This document shows, in pieces, positions 9,710 to 23,084 of a DNA stretch of 62,000 bases. The stretch's first letter is position 1; every line of letters begins with the position of its first letter. Source of the DNA: Antedon mediterranea (lineage: Eukaryota; Echinodermata; Crinoidea; Comatulida; Antedonidae); contig NC_092670.1 in the NCBI RefSeq assembly GCF_964355755.1, forward strand, positions 7,749,201-7,811,200, given 5' to 3'. The position numbers were made by a program, and so were the translations under genes. Under the pieces are notes generated by a model. It did no database searches and had not been told where the DNA came from. It saw only the letters and a program-made list of their open reading frames with translations.

Positions 9710-12700
9710 AAAATTATTAAATACAGATAATGAATAAATTATCAAGTTAACTTTCACCTATGATGATTCAGTCAGACAGTACTAAGCGTCTCCATGAACC
9801 AATTAGTATAACAACCTGTTTATAAATATTCCAATTAACTTTGTGTTATTTCTGGCTAATTGGGATATTGCTAATTAGAGAATCTATAAAAGATCGGATG
9901 AGAAAAAAAGATGTAGACATTTTTAAGAATAAAAATAACTATTTTCTGTAAATTGACAATTGGATGGTTATTGAATAATATAATTATATTGTTTTAATAG
10001 TAGTAATAATAATAAATGTTTAAATAAATACAGAATACAGAATACAGAAATGTATTGGTCCAAAAGGAAATTCGTTTCGTTGACAAGATCTCAAACAATG
10101 GAAAGGAAAAAAGGAAAGCAAAATGTAGCAATTTCAAGAATAAATAATAATGTGGTTGTTGAAAATTATTTTACTAAATTATTAATACGGTAATTAAAAC
10201 TGGTTTTAAATAAAAGAAAATATGCATAAAACATTAGTTAAAAGAAACTAATTTAAGTGATGATATTGAATTAATTGACACGTATACATATCATGAAATG
10301 ATATTAGTATTAGTTTATATTATTATTTGTGTTGCATAGTATAATATTGAAACGAATGATAATGACTTCTGTTCTGGTGGTCAACAAGAAAATGCAAATC
10401 ACTTAAAGGCGATTCAAACCATTGTCTTCAAGATTGTGAAACTATAAAAGACAAAGAGACAAAGAGCTAGCTCAATATTAATAATGGTTATTCGGTCACC
10501 AATGAATAATAGGATTGAGAATTTAGGCTAAAGCCCAATCAGATTCTGCACTCACTCCATAATAAAATACAGATAAAATAAAACATATAGGACTATATAC
10601 AAGAAAAATAAACAATTGTACCACAAATAAAACTATACATAACATGAAATAACATGTTTTGTCAAAGCATCCTTGAATATCAAAATTGGTGGTGAACTTT
10701 TTATGTAATTTGGTAGGCCTATTTGCTCCCATAGGAAACAAAATACAGAATTATAAGTATTGCCTTTCACTAGTTTCGATATACTCATTGAATGAATGTG
10801 GACAGTAACCTTTCAACACCTTAAATCCTACTAAGAGTTTATGTAATTTAAAAACGCCTTCAATAGATAATATTTCCAGAACTTGTGATGTGTCCCAAGA
10901 ACCTTTCTAAATATTATATCCTTGTTGCTTACCTTTGTATTATACTTGCTGTTCTATTATTACGAGACTTCTCAAATGGCTATCCTAACGTATTTGGAAG
11001 AGAGACAACACACGGCACAATAGTAAGTGAATTTTGGAAGGTTTTAGTAAGGTGACAAACTACGAGAATACTTACGAGAATCAGATAACAATGCAACCCA
11101 CGTTCTGTCGGAATAATTACAATTTGTAGTGATTTATCACGCTCATATGCATTCCTTCCTTCTTAGGTTATTGATAATAGGCCCTTAGTACTTCCCTGGT
11201 CTTAGATTACTAAAGATACGTTCCCCTTAGATACAGGCCAATATTTAACTACAAGTAAATGCTACAAAAATCATAATGAGGAAGATAATTTACAGACTAG
11301 GTCTATTTGGAAAATGTTGCCGTGTTAAATTGTTATTAATATTGCACGTAGACATAAACGTCAATTTGAAAGTAAATGATACCTTATGATTTACGATTAG
11401 AGATCTTTCGATTTTGAGATGGCCTAGAAACTAGGACTTACAACGTTAACGTTTCTGCTTATCAGTGGTATCCGCACAAGAAGGTAGGGCTATTAAACAA
11501 TGATCAACGAAAGTGAGAAAAAATTGAAACGAAAATGACTGTCAACGCGGAGAACAAAAATCGAAGTGGAGTAGTATTGAAGGAGTAATATATTATTCCA
11601 AATTAATCATAAACAATAATTGTAAAACATAATGTGAAAGTAGTTAGCATGAACAACATAATGCAGTTTGGATATTCCTGTATATAATTATGTATAGGCC
11701 TAGATTATATATATATTCAATAATGTTAATTGAAATCACTGAAAACCCATTACGGAGGAGTCATTGTACTAAAAGTAATTATTTCATAATATTATGTTTG
11801 ATAATCCTGAACAATACTCGACAATTGGGAAAATGATACGTAATAGTGCATGGTATCGAATGTCATCATACATAAGATTGCTTATCCGTCGTGTAAATGT
11901 GATAAAGAAATCACATATAAGTCTCATCACTAGTAATACGCTTCTTATACAATGCATGAATATCAATTAGCGATTTGGGGGAAATTCTAGGCTTTTAAAC
12001 ATTACATCATGATTGTAACATAGGGTTAATTCAGGAGAAATTTAATAACCTGGTAAGTTGGCCTCATAAACCATTATTTGCTACCTTTGGTAGGCAGGTC
12101 ACTAATATACCCGGATTATAAAATATAGTAAAATCTGATTAAAAGCAGGAATTTCATAGTTTTAATCAATATTTCCTTTTAAAACTGACCTCACAGAAAC
12201 AACGTTAAAATAAATATGAAAAAGAAATTAATCGAAAGCGAGTAAACGCCAAACATAACTTGCAATGTAATGGTTTGATTCGATAGCATTGTGTCTATTT
12301 TTACCCTCAAGGTATTTAGATAGAAGAAAATGTATAACCTTTTTTCGGTCTAAAACATTAACATCTTTATGTTCAGTTCCCGTCTTGGTGAAAACATTTT
12401 ATGTGAAATAATAATTTATATTTCACAAATCTCATTAAAGAACCATAGCAAAAACACTTTCAGATATGACTATACATGTACTACTAAAATTCCATTTTAT
12501 ACATGATAAGTAACATTAGGAGCTAGTTTGCTATATAAAAATATCTTATCATAAATTGGCTCACCGTATTAATACACATAAACACAAATACGTCGTCGTT
12601 TAACACAAGTAAAAAGCAATATACAGTTTTGGAAAAAGGTATTTGATTATAAAAAAATAATAAACAAAACTATGCATTTGAATTGCGTTCATAACAGAAT

Positions 12701-13255
12701 GAAGTATAAATTAAGAGAAAAATTGAGATTGAAAACATAATTTAATTATTAAAATATATTCACATATCTAGTTTCAAATACAAATAGATATAGTAACAAA
12801 GAAACTGAAAGCAATACCGTTACCATAGACTGGTTATAAAAAGGGCAAATAATTGTTATTGTTGCAGGTTTATAACTTATCAAAAGTAATACACAACATT
12901 ATTCTGTTTGATGTCTAGCGCAAGATATTGAAATATTTATATGCAAATAACTGTAAATACAATAATTATATTAAAATATTGTACATATAATTGCAAATAG
13001 TGCCACATAAAAATGAGCCGAATTATTGTTTTATAAAAACAATGAAACTAGGGAGTTGCAACAGCCGCTAGGAGTGAAAAGAGAAAACTATCAAGAATCG
13101 TATTGTAGTTTTGACGTATGGTCAAGAATTAATAAAATAAAAAGTGGTTCAGAATTGAGATTTTCAATTTAATCCGTGACCACATACCTAGTAGTGGTTG
13201 AAATTTGGTAAGATTCCGTCATTTAGTTTTGACGTTATCCTACTAACAGAGACAT
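9710..13255. other. Intergenic, no gene seen
   Basis: AT-rich DNA. The only minor structures are a short run of aatacag units near 10028-10050 and two TAGGCCTA octamers (about 10713 and 11696). Short open frames here have no protein-family features. Confidence 0.55.
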
Positions 13256-14083
13256 TATGAAACAAGGCCATATAGATGGCTGCAGTCGTGTGCTTAGTGT
13301 TTACCGACCGACCGACCAACCTACCAACTGACCGAAATTACTGAACATGTTTAAAAATGTTGAAATGTTTAAAAACAGTTATATTTTTTTAATTTACACG
13401 TGCGTAGCCTGTCACTTTTGACGTGCTCGTATAACGTAATTTCGAGTTGAAAAGTAAGTCAAGAAAACAGAAATCGGGCAAAAAGAGTGCGCAATAACAT
13501 TTAACGTGCAGTGCGCGCGCAAAAACGCTTAAAATTGCCTGAAACGTACTCTTATTTCATCGAAAATAAATTTTGAAAATTTTAAGCGCGCGTACGCATG
13601 CGTTACATGCGCTACGCACGTAATTTTATTGCCATATGATGATTTATGCCCTGAAATTTATGAGTACCAAATTTTATTTAATTGTGATTCATGGTTGTGA
13701 AGATATGATTACAAACGTGATTTCGTTAAATCGTGCGTAGACCGCGTAATTTTTTATTGCGCACCGTGAAAACATAACCACATCGATTCCTGGCCATAAG
13801 GAATATACTGTGAAAAATTGACTTAGCTAGATTAAACTGATATCAAGATAAGGTCAGAAAGCGATAAAACGCATAGTGATACCGGACCGACAGACCGACT
13901 GACCGACAGACCAACCGACCAACCGACATAGTGAACTATAGAGTCGCTTCCATGCGACTAAAGCTAGATTAAACTGATATCAAGATAGGGTCAGAAAGCG
14001 ATAAAACGCATAGTGATACCGGACCAACAGACCGACCGACCGACCGACATAGTGAACTATAGAGTCGCTTCCACGCGACTAAA
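13256..14083 (+). mobile_element. Family C element cluster with GACC microsatellites
   Basis: Contains a left piece (ggccatatagatggctgcag, then gtgtttaccgaccgaccgac, 13268-13320), a middle stretch with several gcgcac/gtgcgc motifs, and two right ends, each made of a variable GACC array, catagtgaactatagagtcg and a terminal hairpin (gagtcgc…gcgactaaa). The same right end appears inverted at 14.5 kb and again at 42.5 kb. Short inverted hairpin ends and no coding frame suggest a non-autonomous element, perhaps nested copies. Confidence 0.65.
13825..14083 (+). repeat. Tandem duplication of the family C right end (period 137 bp)
   Basis: Unit 1 starts at 13825 and unit 2 at 13962 with agctagattaaactgatatc; both run through gcgataaaacgcatagtgat, a GACC array and the gcgacta hairpin end. 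The second unit is shorter because its GACC array has contracted. Confidence 0.9.
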
Positions 14084-14506
14084 AAGGTAGAGGCCTGTTA
14101 ATTTATCATGTCACAGACTCTTAAATGAATAGTGAACATAGCCATAGCAGCTGTTGATAGCCAACTCTAAATAAAATCGAATGATACGTAAGAGTTCATT
14201 GTAAATAAAAACTGAATTAATTACGTAATAAAAAGAATACGAAGTGATTAAGTGATACGATAAAAACATAATTTAACAGAGATCGTATATCTTAATTACG
14301 TTTTATATTATTGTTCACACTTGTTATTAAGCCTCTACTTAATTGAGTTTTAAGTTATGTTATTTTGTGATTTTCATTTTTAAAATATTTAATGCAAAAA
14401 TTAGTTTTAGTTTAGTTGTTTCAGCAAATACATTTTCAAATTGCTTCATGTTTTTACAAATAATATCTTTGATTAAATCTTCTTCTGCTGAAAAAAAGAA
14501 ATAAAG
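14084..14506. other. Intergenic, no gene seen
   Basis: AT-rich spacer between two oppositely oriented family C ends. Nothing recognisable. Confidence 0.55.
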
Positions 14507-14590
14507 TTTTTAGTCGCGTGGACGCGACTCTATAGTTCACTATTTTGGTCGGTCTGTCTGTCGGTCCGGTATCACTATGCGTTTTAGCAC
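14507..14590 (-). mobile_element. Family C right end, inverted copy
   Basis: Begins ttttagtcgcgtggacgcga (terminal hairpin), then the complement of catagtgaactatagagtcg, a GGTC/GTCT array and ccggtatcactatgcgtttt. It mirrors the two plus-strand ends at 13825-14083, so 13.8-14.6 kb is flanked by inverted ends. Confidence 0.8.
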
Positions 14591-14799
14591 GCGACTTATG
14601 GCTGTTGGCCTTGTTTTGTGTTATGTTACTGTAGACATTTATACATATGTTGCTGATTTTGTATTGCTGTAGAGATCCATATCTTCTAAGAAGAAGAACA
14701 CAGTTTCTTGTATTTTGCAACGTACATTGAATATTAAAAAACAAGGAAGTAGGCCTAAATTTAGCTAAACGGACTTTAGATGTCACATTGTATCCTTAA

Positions 14800-14909
14800 G
14801 CTGTCTGTCTACACTATTAAACTTTATGTGACAAAACAATGTGATGGAAATGATAATGTCGTATCGCTACCATATTTTAGGAACATTAGTTTGATAGTGT
14901 AGACAGAGC
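14800..14909. mobile_element. Family B foldback MITE
   Basis: About 110 bp. The left end gctgtctgtctacactatta is inverted at the right end as tttgatagtgtagacagagc. The inside has aacaatgtgatgg and a catattttaggaaca block as in the 9.36-kb copy. Non-coding. Confidence 0.8.
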
Positions 14910-15797
14910 ATACGTCTGTATCGACGGACTTTAATGTAAACTTTAATTACTTTTGTACTATCTATAGAATTATAACCCAAGGATAGTGTTATATATGGAT
15001 TGATCTAATTATGATATCTAATAACCAATGTCAGCGGCCTACTTTTCTTTTATGTACAGGCCTACTCTACCAAGGCAATCATTTACTAAACGCCTTTAAT
15101 GTTTCTTTTCAACAGGTCATCAGAGTTAATAGTGTGCTTATCATCCAATCAAATGAATGTTTGTGTTAATTAAGTTTTGGTGATAGTATACTTACTTTAA
15201 TAGCTTGAACATTTAATATCTTAATAGTTAGTAGATAAAACTGCTGCGGCACACGTTGTGTAAAGTACATATTCTTAAATAGCTGCATTTAACCTATCTT
15301 ATATAACTGTGGTTGAGGGAACGGAAACCATGTTAAATAGGCCTAAAATGTTACAGTATTATCTAACAAATACCTAATAAATATCTGAAAAGATCTATGA
15401 CTTGTGTTAGTCATCAACTAATGTTTGTTCACCAACATAGAGCGACGAATGATTACAAAATGTTGCAACATATAGTTTATGATTTACTGACTTAATAAGT
15501 ACAGACGATTTGAATGTTAGTCAATGCATTTACATTTAGAAATCTTAAAAATAGATAGATTACCTTGAAATAATGTTTCGTCTGCTAGTGCAGTGATAGT
15601 TCGGTACTTAACATAATTATTTGTCTGATCGACTAATACCTAATTTCCATTTTCCAAATTATAACGCAATTGGGAATTATATGTTTCACAACTATTTTTA
15701 TAGAATGTATACGCAATACGTCCCTTGTAATTAACGTGTGCACTTTTCTGTAGTACTATTATGCTGTTCCGTGATCTAAAAAAACGACAATAATGCG
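14910..15797. other. Intergenic, no gene seen
   Basis: AT-rich DNA with one TAGGCCTA octamer (about 15339). No coding or RNA signature. Confidence 0.55.
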
Positions 15798-15969
15798 TGG
15801 TTCCCATTGGCGACGCAACACAAGGACGTAACGCAACGCAAGTGAATTGACCAATCACAACCGATGGCTTATTCGCTTGTGATTGCTAACTGCATATAAC
15901 TTCGCTTGTCATTGGTTAAAACGTTTCCGTTGCGTTTACGTCATTGCGTTACGTTCTAGTGGGAACCAA
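15798..15969. mobile_element. Family A foldback MITE, near full length
   Basis: 172 bp. Ends are tggttcccattgg and ctagtgggaacca. It contains two internal inverted pairs: gaattgaccaatcacaa against cttgtcattggtt, and gacgtaacgcaacgcaa against ttgcgtttacgtcattgcgt. The whole element can fold on itself. Nearly identical to the 35,586-35,756 copy, so the family was active fairly recently. No obvious target duplication. Confidence 0.85.
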
Positions 15970-17616
15970 GCTTTAGGATGCAACTTCATATAGAATAATA
16001 AAAATGCCAGTCTGCTAGCAAGTACATATATTCCAATCCACTGGTACCAGTAATGAACAACAAAAAATCGTCATATTTGTGACGTCACCAATACTTATTA
16101 AAATCTCGAGTTATCTTTATCGACAGAACTAATAAATAGCACGCTTATTGTCGCTCTGCATTTTGCCAAGTAGTCCCTGTGTGTTCTCAATATATTTTTG
16201 TTAAGTTCTTTTAACTTATTCTTTAACTTATTTGCCCACTAGCCACACATCTCAATTAAATATATGATGTTTATTAAAATGTGCTCATCAATTATTTATG
16301 GAAGCTAGTTAATAAAAAAACAAAAGTTATCTAGGCCTATTTCTTTCATGATTGGTCAAGTTTGGAGGTGACGCTTTGAACAAATTCTAGGTATTTGATA
16401 TACCGAGATGACAGATTAGTATTGTTCAATTTTAAACTTAATCAAAACAAACCTTTTTATATAAATTCTAAAATCAATTTACTATGGTCAAAGATGGAAA
16501 GAATAAATCAGTACATAAACAACATTATGTCAATGCTTCGACAGGTTTATTATGATTTATCATCAACTGTGTTTTTTTTTTATTCTTTTGGGTTAAGTAT
16601 CATGTTTACATTAAATTCTTGAACAAACACTTCCACTCATTCTGCAAAATTGAGGGAGTTATAAAACAAAACATTTTAATAGCAATTGACCTACAAATTC
16701 CATGAAATGCAATTATCGTATGATTTATTAGTTTATTTTAATATTCCAATGAATAATAATATTGTGGATTTTATGTGTAGGCCTATACATAATCTCATTA
16801 AGTATCAGAACATATTTTATAAGATTATCAAGGTACCGTCATTAAGCCCCTTAATTGGCTACTGGACACGCACGTAACTACAATTCTGACGCCAAAAACG
16901 ACATCCCACAAAGCTCTAAAGTACGTGTATGCCTATTTAACTAAATTGCACAGTAATATTAATAATAATGATAATAGTATGTTTTATTAGTACAGTAAAC
17001 TTGTTTCTAGCGGCAGCGCTTATAGTCACAACCTCTTCCAAAACCGAGAATTTTAACCAGAAAGTGAAAATTATGCGCAGAAAGGACTTAACATAATAGA
17101 ACACAATATGATGGTACAGTAGGTTGAACACAAAGAAAGACCGACATTGAATTTCACTTTCTGTAAAGTGTTATCCTTGTTAATTGAAATATGTTATTGA
17201 TATGGTTGACTACGAACGGTAGCCTATACATGTTTATTAAATAATTATTATCATTTTAATGCAGCGCTTGACACTACTAAACACTAAGATTACTGATTGT
17301 AGAATAATGCGTTGTTCTAAGCCGCTGAAAAGTCACTGAAATTTAAAAATCTCTATTTGTTTGTGAAATATCCCCATATGCTACTACTGCCACGCCCGCA
17401 CATAGCTGGTAGAAATGAAGCATTGAATTACCTTAAAATCTTTTCCACAATTGGTGGTGCTACATACTATAGACCTATCACTATTGTTAGGCTAATTGTA
17501 TAGAGGGCAGGTTAGTCGTCTACAGAGGGCGTGCTATATCCGGTTTCAGATAGGGAATTTTATCGACGTTTTCAGACCAGTTTTTTAACTGCTTCAGATA
17601 GTAAAGTAATAGTATT
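15970..17616. other. Intergenic, no gene seen
   Basis: AT-rich DNA. A short atgattggtcaagttt near 16349 resembles the inner part of family A and may be a relic. Two TAGGCCTA octamers (about 16332, 16780). Open frames of 60-75 codons show no family features. Confidence 0.5.
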
Positions 17617-17655
17617 ACCAGGGAAGAGTGACATATCACTCTTCAATGGTATTAG
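17611..17655. mobile_element. Micro-foldback (CAGGGAAGAGTG family), diverged copy
   Basis: A ~29-bp unit beginning cagggaagagtgacatatca with perfect 9-bp inner arms (gaagagtga / tcactcttc). The flanks agtattac (17611-17618) and ggtattag (17648-17655) agree at 6 of 8 positions, compatible with an eroded 8-bp target duplication. Same family as the intact 39-bp copy at 32,076. Confidence 0.5.
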
Positions 17656-19870
17656 TCTTTGATTGTTTGATTCTTTCTGATCAGTATGTGGTTTACAATG
17701 CAATCCACTCACCGAAAAGAATATACACCAGTCAATAGAGCGCAGGATACAACCGGTTATGGATAAAAACTATTCAGTTCGGACTTTAGTTCTACTCATC
17801 CAAATAGAGCAGTATCCTACATCATCATAACGAAATGGTTCAATGATTCTCGGTACTGTCATATAGGAATAATTATTCGCTAATACAACATCACATGTGT
17901 TTCACATATCTTTTATTAAATCATTTACCATAACCTAACTGAGATGCTGTATATACTGGGCAAATATTGTGGAGAAACAGCACCGGTAATCGGGTATACC
18001 GTATTACACTGTTATAGTTTATACTAGTTATACTTTTAAGAGGCATTGACATTTACGTCAATTATATAATTTACGGTGACGAAAGGTAAAGTAACATACG
18101 TTACAAATTGATTTAATATGAACACTACATCCCGGCATTATGATAATTTATGACATCAACTACATAAAATACCAGTATACAATATAACACATTAACCTTG
18201 TACACAACCCACATAAGCTTATATTTTCTCCTGAACAGTGTTCACTTTCAGCATGACCTCACTAGAAACGAAGATTACGTGTGTTTAAATTACATCAATC
18301 TATTCATTTATCCATCCAAATTAACTAAATAGACGTCGTATTCTTTAACATATACCTTTCAGTCATTATTCAAGTTACGCAAGTATTATGGCATGCGCCA
18401 TTGATACTTTAATGCGAAAGAAAACAGCTGCAGATATAAAAATGTCTATGTCACATTATACGCCCGAGTGATATGTCAAAAGGTGTAGAAAACAGTTGTT
18501 TTAGAATTATACTATATTAATAAATGTCAGAGTGAAACAACATAAAACAGCAAGTTAAATAGACGGCGTTGAAATCATGAACGAAATAAAATAATGCTAG
18601 GTACTACTGTAGCTAAACCTTGTTTTGTTTATGTGGATATTTTATGACTAAATTGCCGTGCAGGCGATCGTTAAATACTGATTGATTTATTGGTATTGAT
18701 TACTCGTGGTTTGCTGTTTTTTGCTTGTTTATTGATCGACTGACTTTGACTGATTATTATTAATAGATAAAATAAGGAATAACTGGACAGAATTATTGTA
18801 TACTTCAAATATATAATATTCATTTTAACACACACAAAACTGTGAGAAACTGCTGTACTGAAACTAGTCATCTATCTGATGTGATGTGCAATGTTCTTTA
18901 TTAGTACTTTGAAGTTCGATTTGAAATTACCCAATTCAGTTTCTATCACATGATATGCGCACAACCCCATTGTTGGTTTTGCGGCATAGAACCCCTCCAA
19001 AACTAATTCAATTTCAACATGTTTATCCACGTCACGGATCAACATTATATTGTGTATTTTGAATTAGTATGTATTACATCGGTCGGTATTGCAACTATGT
19101 CAATTTTAATTAAAGGTCATGTAAAATAGTATTAAAGGTGTCTGGAAAACATTAAAATGTATGCCTATTTTAACTCATGTATTTATATGTTACTATACAT
19201 TTCGGTATAAAGCTTAATTTTACTTTTCCAAATACAGATTAGGGAATTGCATGTATATGACAGCAGCCATAGTAATATACACGTAATGTATACATTAATT
19301 TAAAATAAACATTTAAAACAGCTTAAAAGTTGACTGTAGACAAGCTAAGACAAGGAGGATAAAAATAACTCATTGTGTATCGCCTGTAGCGCCCGATATC
19401 ACGTGACTTAGTGAAGGACGTTTAGAGAATGATACAATAGTAATGATACTGCGAAGACAATACAAAAACACATAATTGACTTTTGTGGCCATATTAATGT
19501 CAGATAAATCTATATGCGATTTTTGTTTCATATTTTATTACGCTCGCGCTTTCATGAATCCGAAGTATACCGCAATAAAAAAACGACACATTCCAAAAAA
19601 ATAGAATTATGAGATAACGAAACATTACAGTTTGTTTCTTCTCTAGATAATGTTGGTGTTATTGGTTTTTCTTGCTGAGAAGATGATAATAAATATTCTA
19701 AAGGCTAGATATCATATTTCTAAAATGAGATTTTATATTTTGTGTATATACCTGCGGTCTATTACTTGTGTGGGAGTTACATATGAATTGTATGGCAACA
19801 GTTAATTGTTACCATATGATTTATATTATCTACATATTTTCAATAATATTTTCTATTTTAAAATCCAAGA
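17656..19870. other. Intergenic, no gene seen
   Basis: AT-rich DNA with no recognisable gene or mobile element. The 66-codon minus-strand frame at 18671-18871 shows no family features. Confidence 0.55.
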
Positions 19871-19878
19871 TGGCGATC

Positions 19879-19907
19879 CAGGGAGAGTGAAATTTTACTC
19901 TTCTTTG
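19879..19907. mobile_element. Micro-foldback (CAGGGAAGAGTG family), degraded copy
   Basis: cagggagagtgaaatttta followed by ctcttctttg forms an imperfect foldback matching the 32-kb copy. No clear target duplication remains (flanks agree at only about 5 of 8). Included because it shares the arm sequence; could be coincidence. Confidence 0.35.
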
Positions 19908-22218
19908 GCTCCCACTATAAACCATGTATAAAAGGATCTTCGACTGTAATTTCAATCTATTGCATGACGGTCTCAAATTCATTTAGGGCACTAGGTTTTT
20001 GAAAATAATTAGGCCCATCTTTAGTAGCAGGATAACATGCAAGAATATGATACAATTGTCCCGTATAGGCTACAATTCAATCTTCCGTAAGTTTTTTTTA
20101 ATGTTTAGTACCGTATATCTTTATTTGGAATTGTTTTTTTATTTTCATAGAGACGGCCTTGTATTGTATTTCGAGTTTTATTGTATCGGTGCTTCAAAAG
20201 TGTATGTTACAAAATAATAAACCTGTATTACAATGTTATATAATACGCTTAACAAAGTTACGGTGCATTTTCTAAGATGTGTATGTTTACGTCATGCTTA
20301 CCGCGCAGCTACACTCGACCCAAACACGTAAAAATGACTTATGATCGTTACTCGTGTTTTAAAGAAGTTTCCGCTAGAGAAAACTATAACGTATACTGTA
20401 CTATTTGTTTCAATTTTCACGAGTTTCATCGAGTGCGGGTTGTGTAAACCTGCCCGACAATTGCGTGAAAACTGCTCCAAAGAGATTTCGTGCGTTAACA
20501 ATGCACATATTACAGTAATATAATGTGTGGTAATACATAATGAAATGTAATGTTAGTTACATATAAAATGTAGCACAGTGTAGGAATATTAACAGTAATT
20601 CTGATTCTCATCAAATTATAATTCCTTACATCATGGACTTAACGTGTTAATATTATTAGGTTCTGTAATATGACTTGAAATGTACAACAAAATATGCTGT
20701 ATTAAGTTACGTAGTATTTTTGAAAAGGTCATGAATATAACATATTTAACATAGATATACATAAGTTAAAATGCCAACATGAAAGAAATTTCGATATTAA
20801 AACAATGTCGTACAAAGATTGTTCTTAAAATCAGAACGATCATTATGGTGATTGTCACCCTGTCCCACCTGGAACTATAATTGACCAACCAAGTACGCAC
20901 AAATGCTAACCACTGCATAACACAGAAAGGGAAGAAAATTAAACTGGCAGCCCAGAGAGCCTAGGTTTCAATATATAACTATATGAATATGGTGTAGGTT
21001 ACTAAATGTAATTAAAAATGGGTCCCTGCCGGGTACACCCCGCTGCGTATTATAGACGTGGGGGACCAAGAAAGGCTCATCTAACCAAATGTCTCTGGGC
21101 TGCCTGTCTATTAATATTGATCTGGTATTCATTTCATAGCTAAACCCACAATTCGATCATGGACGTGTGTTATAGAAAAGCACTACGCTCGTCATAATAA
21201 CACGTACTTCGGTTAGATTCTATCCTAAGAATTCTCGCTTATAGGGACATAAAAACATTATCTACAGTAATCTTCGGTCAACATTATTATGCTTGCGCTT
21301 TGACTAAATGTATCGAGGTCTAATCTGACGATTTAATGCAACAGAGTTTTAGGCTTATAGCCAATCCAATGAAGAATATATTTTACTCCGGTCTATAAAA
21401 CATTTGATACAACTAAGTAGAGAAAATAATCTTATGGGTTGCACATTTATTGCAACATTACATTTATATTATAGTTCGATGCTCATGCTAACTGAACATG
21501 ATGTGCTGGCGGAACTGTGAATATGTGTGTGTAATTCTTGTTATAGTCCACTGGGTTGTGCGAGATGGTAATGTGAAGAATAATATTGAAATCAAGTAAT
21601 ATATATTGAGTTCAAATCTGGGCAACGGCGGTCTATAAACAAAAGTTCAGACAACAGGAAAAGAAAGGCTTGGTCACTCACTACAAAATTTCATTATGAA
21701 TAATATAGTTTTAAATATTAGATTAAACTTATGTACTACAATCAAAACTTCATCAGCATTGGTGCAAATTAATATTTTAGGTTGTGATTGTGGTGGACGA
21801 TATTGTGGATAATTTTCTGTTTGATGTTTGGCACAAATATAAGCGTGCGTTTTTGTGGGGTTTTTTTGAGTGAGTGATAGATAACAATAATAGGATTATT
21901 ATAAGTTAGTTGGTTTCCTAGTTTGAATGTTGGCAGCGGCTATTTAGTACATTTGTTATTATATATTTCAACAGAAGGTCTATCGCTTGAAAGATTACAG
22001 ATTTAATAGAGTGTCTGTGGTGGTTGCCGTGGACAGAGAGATGGCACAACTAGTTAACAATAAACATTATATTGGAGACTAGCACATAATACATAGACAT
22101 AATAGATAATAATAATGGAAACAGTTAACAGGTCACACATGTCTTGAAAAAAAAATTTTGACCAATGATACTGAGATAATGCACGAGAAAAGCGCGGCAA
22201 ATAATGCCCAGTGCGAAA
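19908..22218. other. Intergenic, mostly unassigned
   Basis: No firm gene. About 21,010-21,310 is less AT-rich and contains words such as gggtccctgccgggtacacc and gaattctcgcttatagggac, which look like a diverged repeat, but I find no second copy in this window. One candidate small exon is listed separately. Confidence 0.45.
20341..20523 (+). CDS. Speculative 5' exon of a small secreted cysteine-containing protein
   Basis: A 60-codon frame: a basic start, a hydrophobic stretch at about residues 17-35 that could be a signal peptide, then cysteine-containing KPARQLRENCSKEISCVNN, whose C-x5-C spacing is common in small secreted modules. A possible splice donor (attaca^gtaata) lies at the end of the frame, around 20515. 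No other exon is recognised and the frame could be open by chance. I would not treat this as a gene without transcript evidence. Confidence 0.15.
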   Translation: MIVTRVLKKFPLEKTITYTVLFVSIFTSFIECGLCKPARQLRENCSKEISCVNNAHITVI

Positions 22219-22555
22219 TGATTGATTGATTGAAATATATTGATTGAAATATTTATTTATACTGGGTAACCTCTTCAGTCAAAGACTGGTCTCCCAGAGG
22301 GCCCAGTTGGTGATCAGTGGCTGTGAGTGTACTAGTACACCGGGGTAACCCCCTACTCGTCTCGAAAGATGTACTAGGTTCTTTAAAGTGTACACGAGCT
22401 AGATGTGTACACTGGACCTACGGTTTATAGTCCTTATCCGAGAAGACTCTTTCTACCACCAGAACCATGGAGTGGGTGAGCCTCGAACCCCTACCGATGT
22501 TATGGCTACGTAATTACGGTTCCACTGTCTTAACCGCTCGGCCACTCACTCACTC
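22219..22555 (-). mobile_element. tRNA(Leu/Ser)-derived SINE, copy 1
   Basis: On the minus strand the head reads gtggccgagcggttaagaca (A box in 22531-22545) and ggggttcgaggctcaccc (B box 22480-22490), the arrangement of class II tRNAs for leucine or serine. The body (plus-strand cggtttatagtccttatccg, ctcgtctcgaaagatgtact, agtacaccggggtaaccccc) is shared with copy 2 at 28.9-29.2 kb. The 3' tail contains ggtctcccagagggcccag and ends in repeated attgattgaaat units, unlike copy 2. Confidence 0.88.
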
Positions 22556-23084
22556 GCAAATGGAATTTGCCAAGTTTGTTTTAGGCACTTTAAGGTTGAA
22601 TTTATCAATGGATGGAGACAGACAGTGGCTAGGTTGATACATTGATATAATATCTTCAATTATCAGAAATAATAATAGTTCTTAGTAGAATTATTCCGGC
22701 TGACTGAACCAAATATTCACAAAGCACAAGAAGCATCAGTCACTTTCGTTTGTTAAGTTGGGCATACCTTATGAAATGGAAAAGCTTCTTTTCTGAAAAG
22801 CTGATAAATCCTAAAATATCAGATGCCTGTATCAATAATATCGAATGACACACACTGTATAAAATATGTGAATCTAAGCCATTAACATTACCTGTTAATA
22901 TACGACGATGAAAGATGGTTGGCCAAATCGAGTTGATGGGTGGACATATTCCGTATACAAACACCTTATCGTCATACCATCACTATACGCTTTTCTCTTT
23001 CAAGTAATATATTTCACGTTTAAAAAAAATATACTGTAAAAAGTATACAAAAATTAAAGAAAATAATTGTTCTGATGAATGACA
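22556..23084. other. Intergenic, no gene seen
   Basis: Nothing recognisable; the 74-codon minus-strand frame at 22740-22964 looks like chance. Confidence 0.55.
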
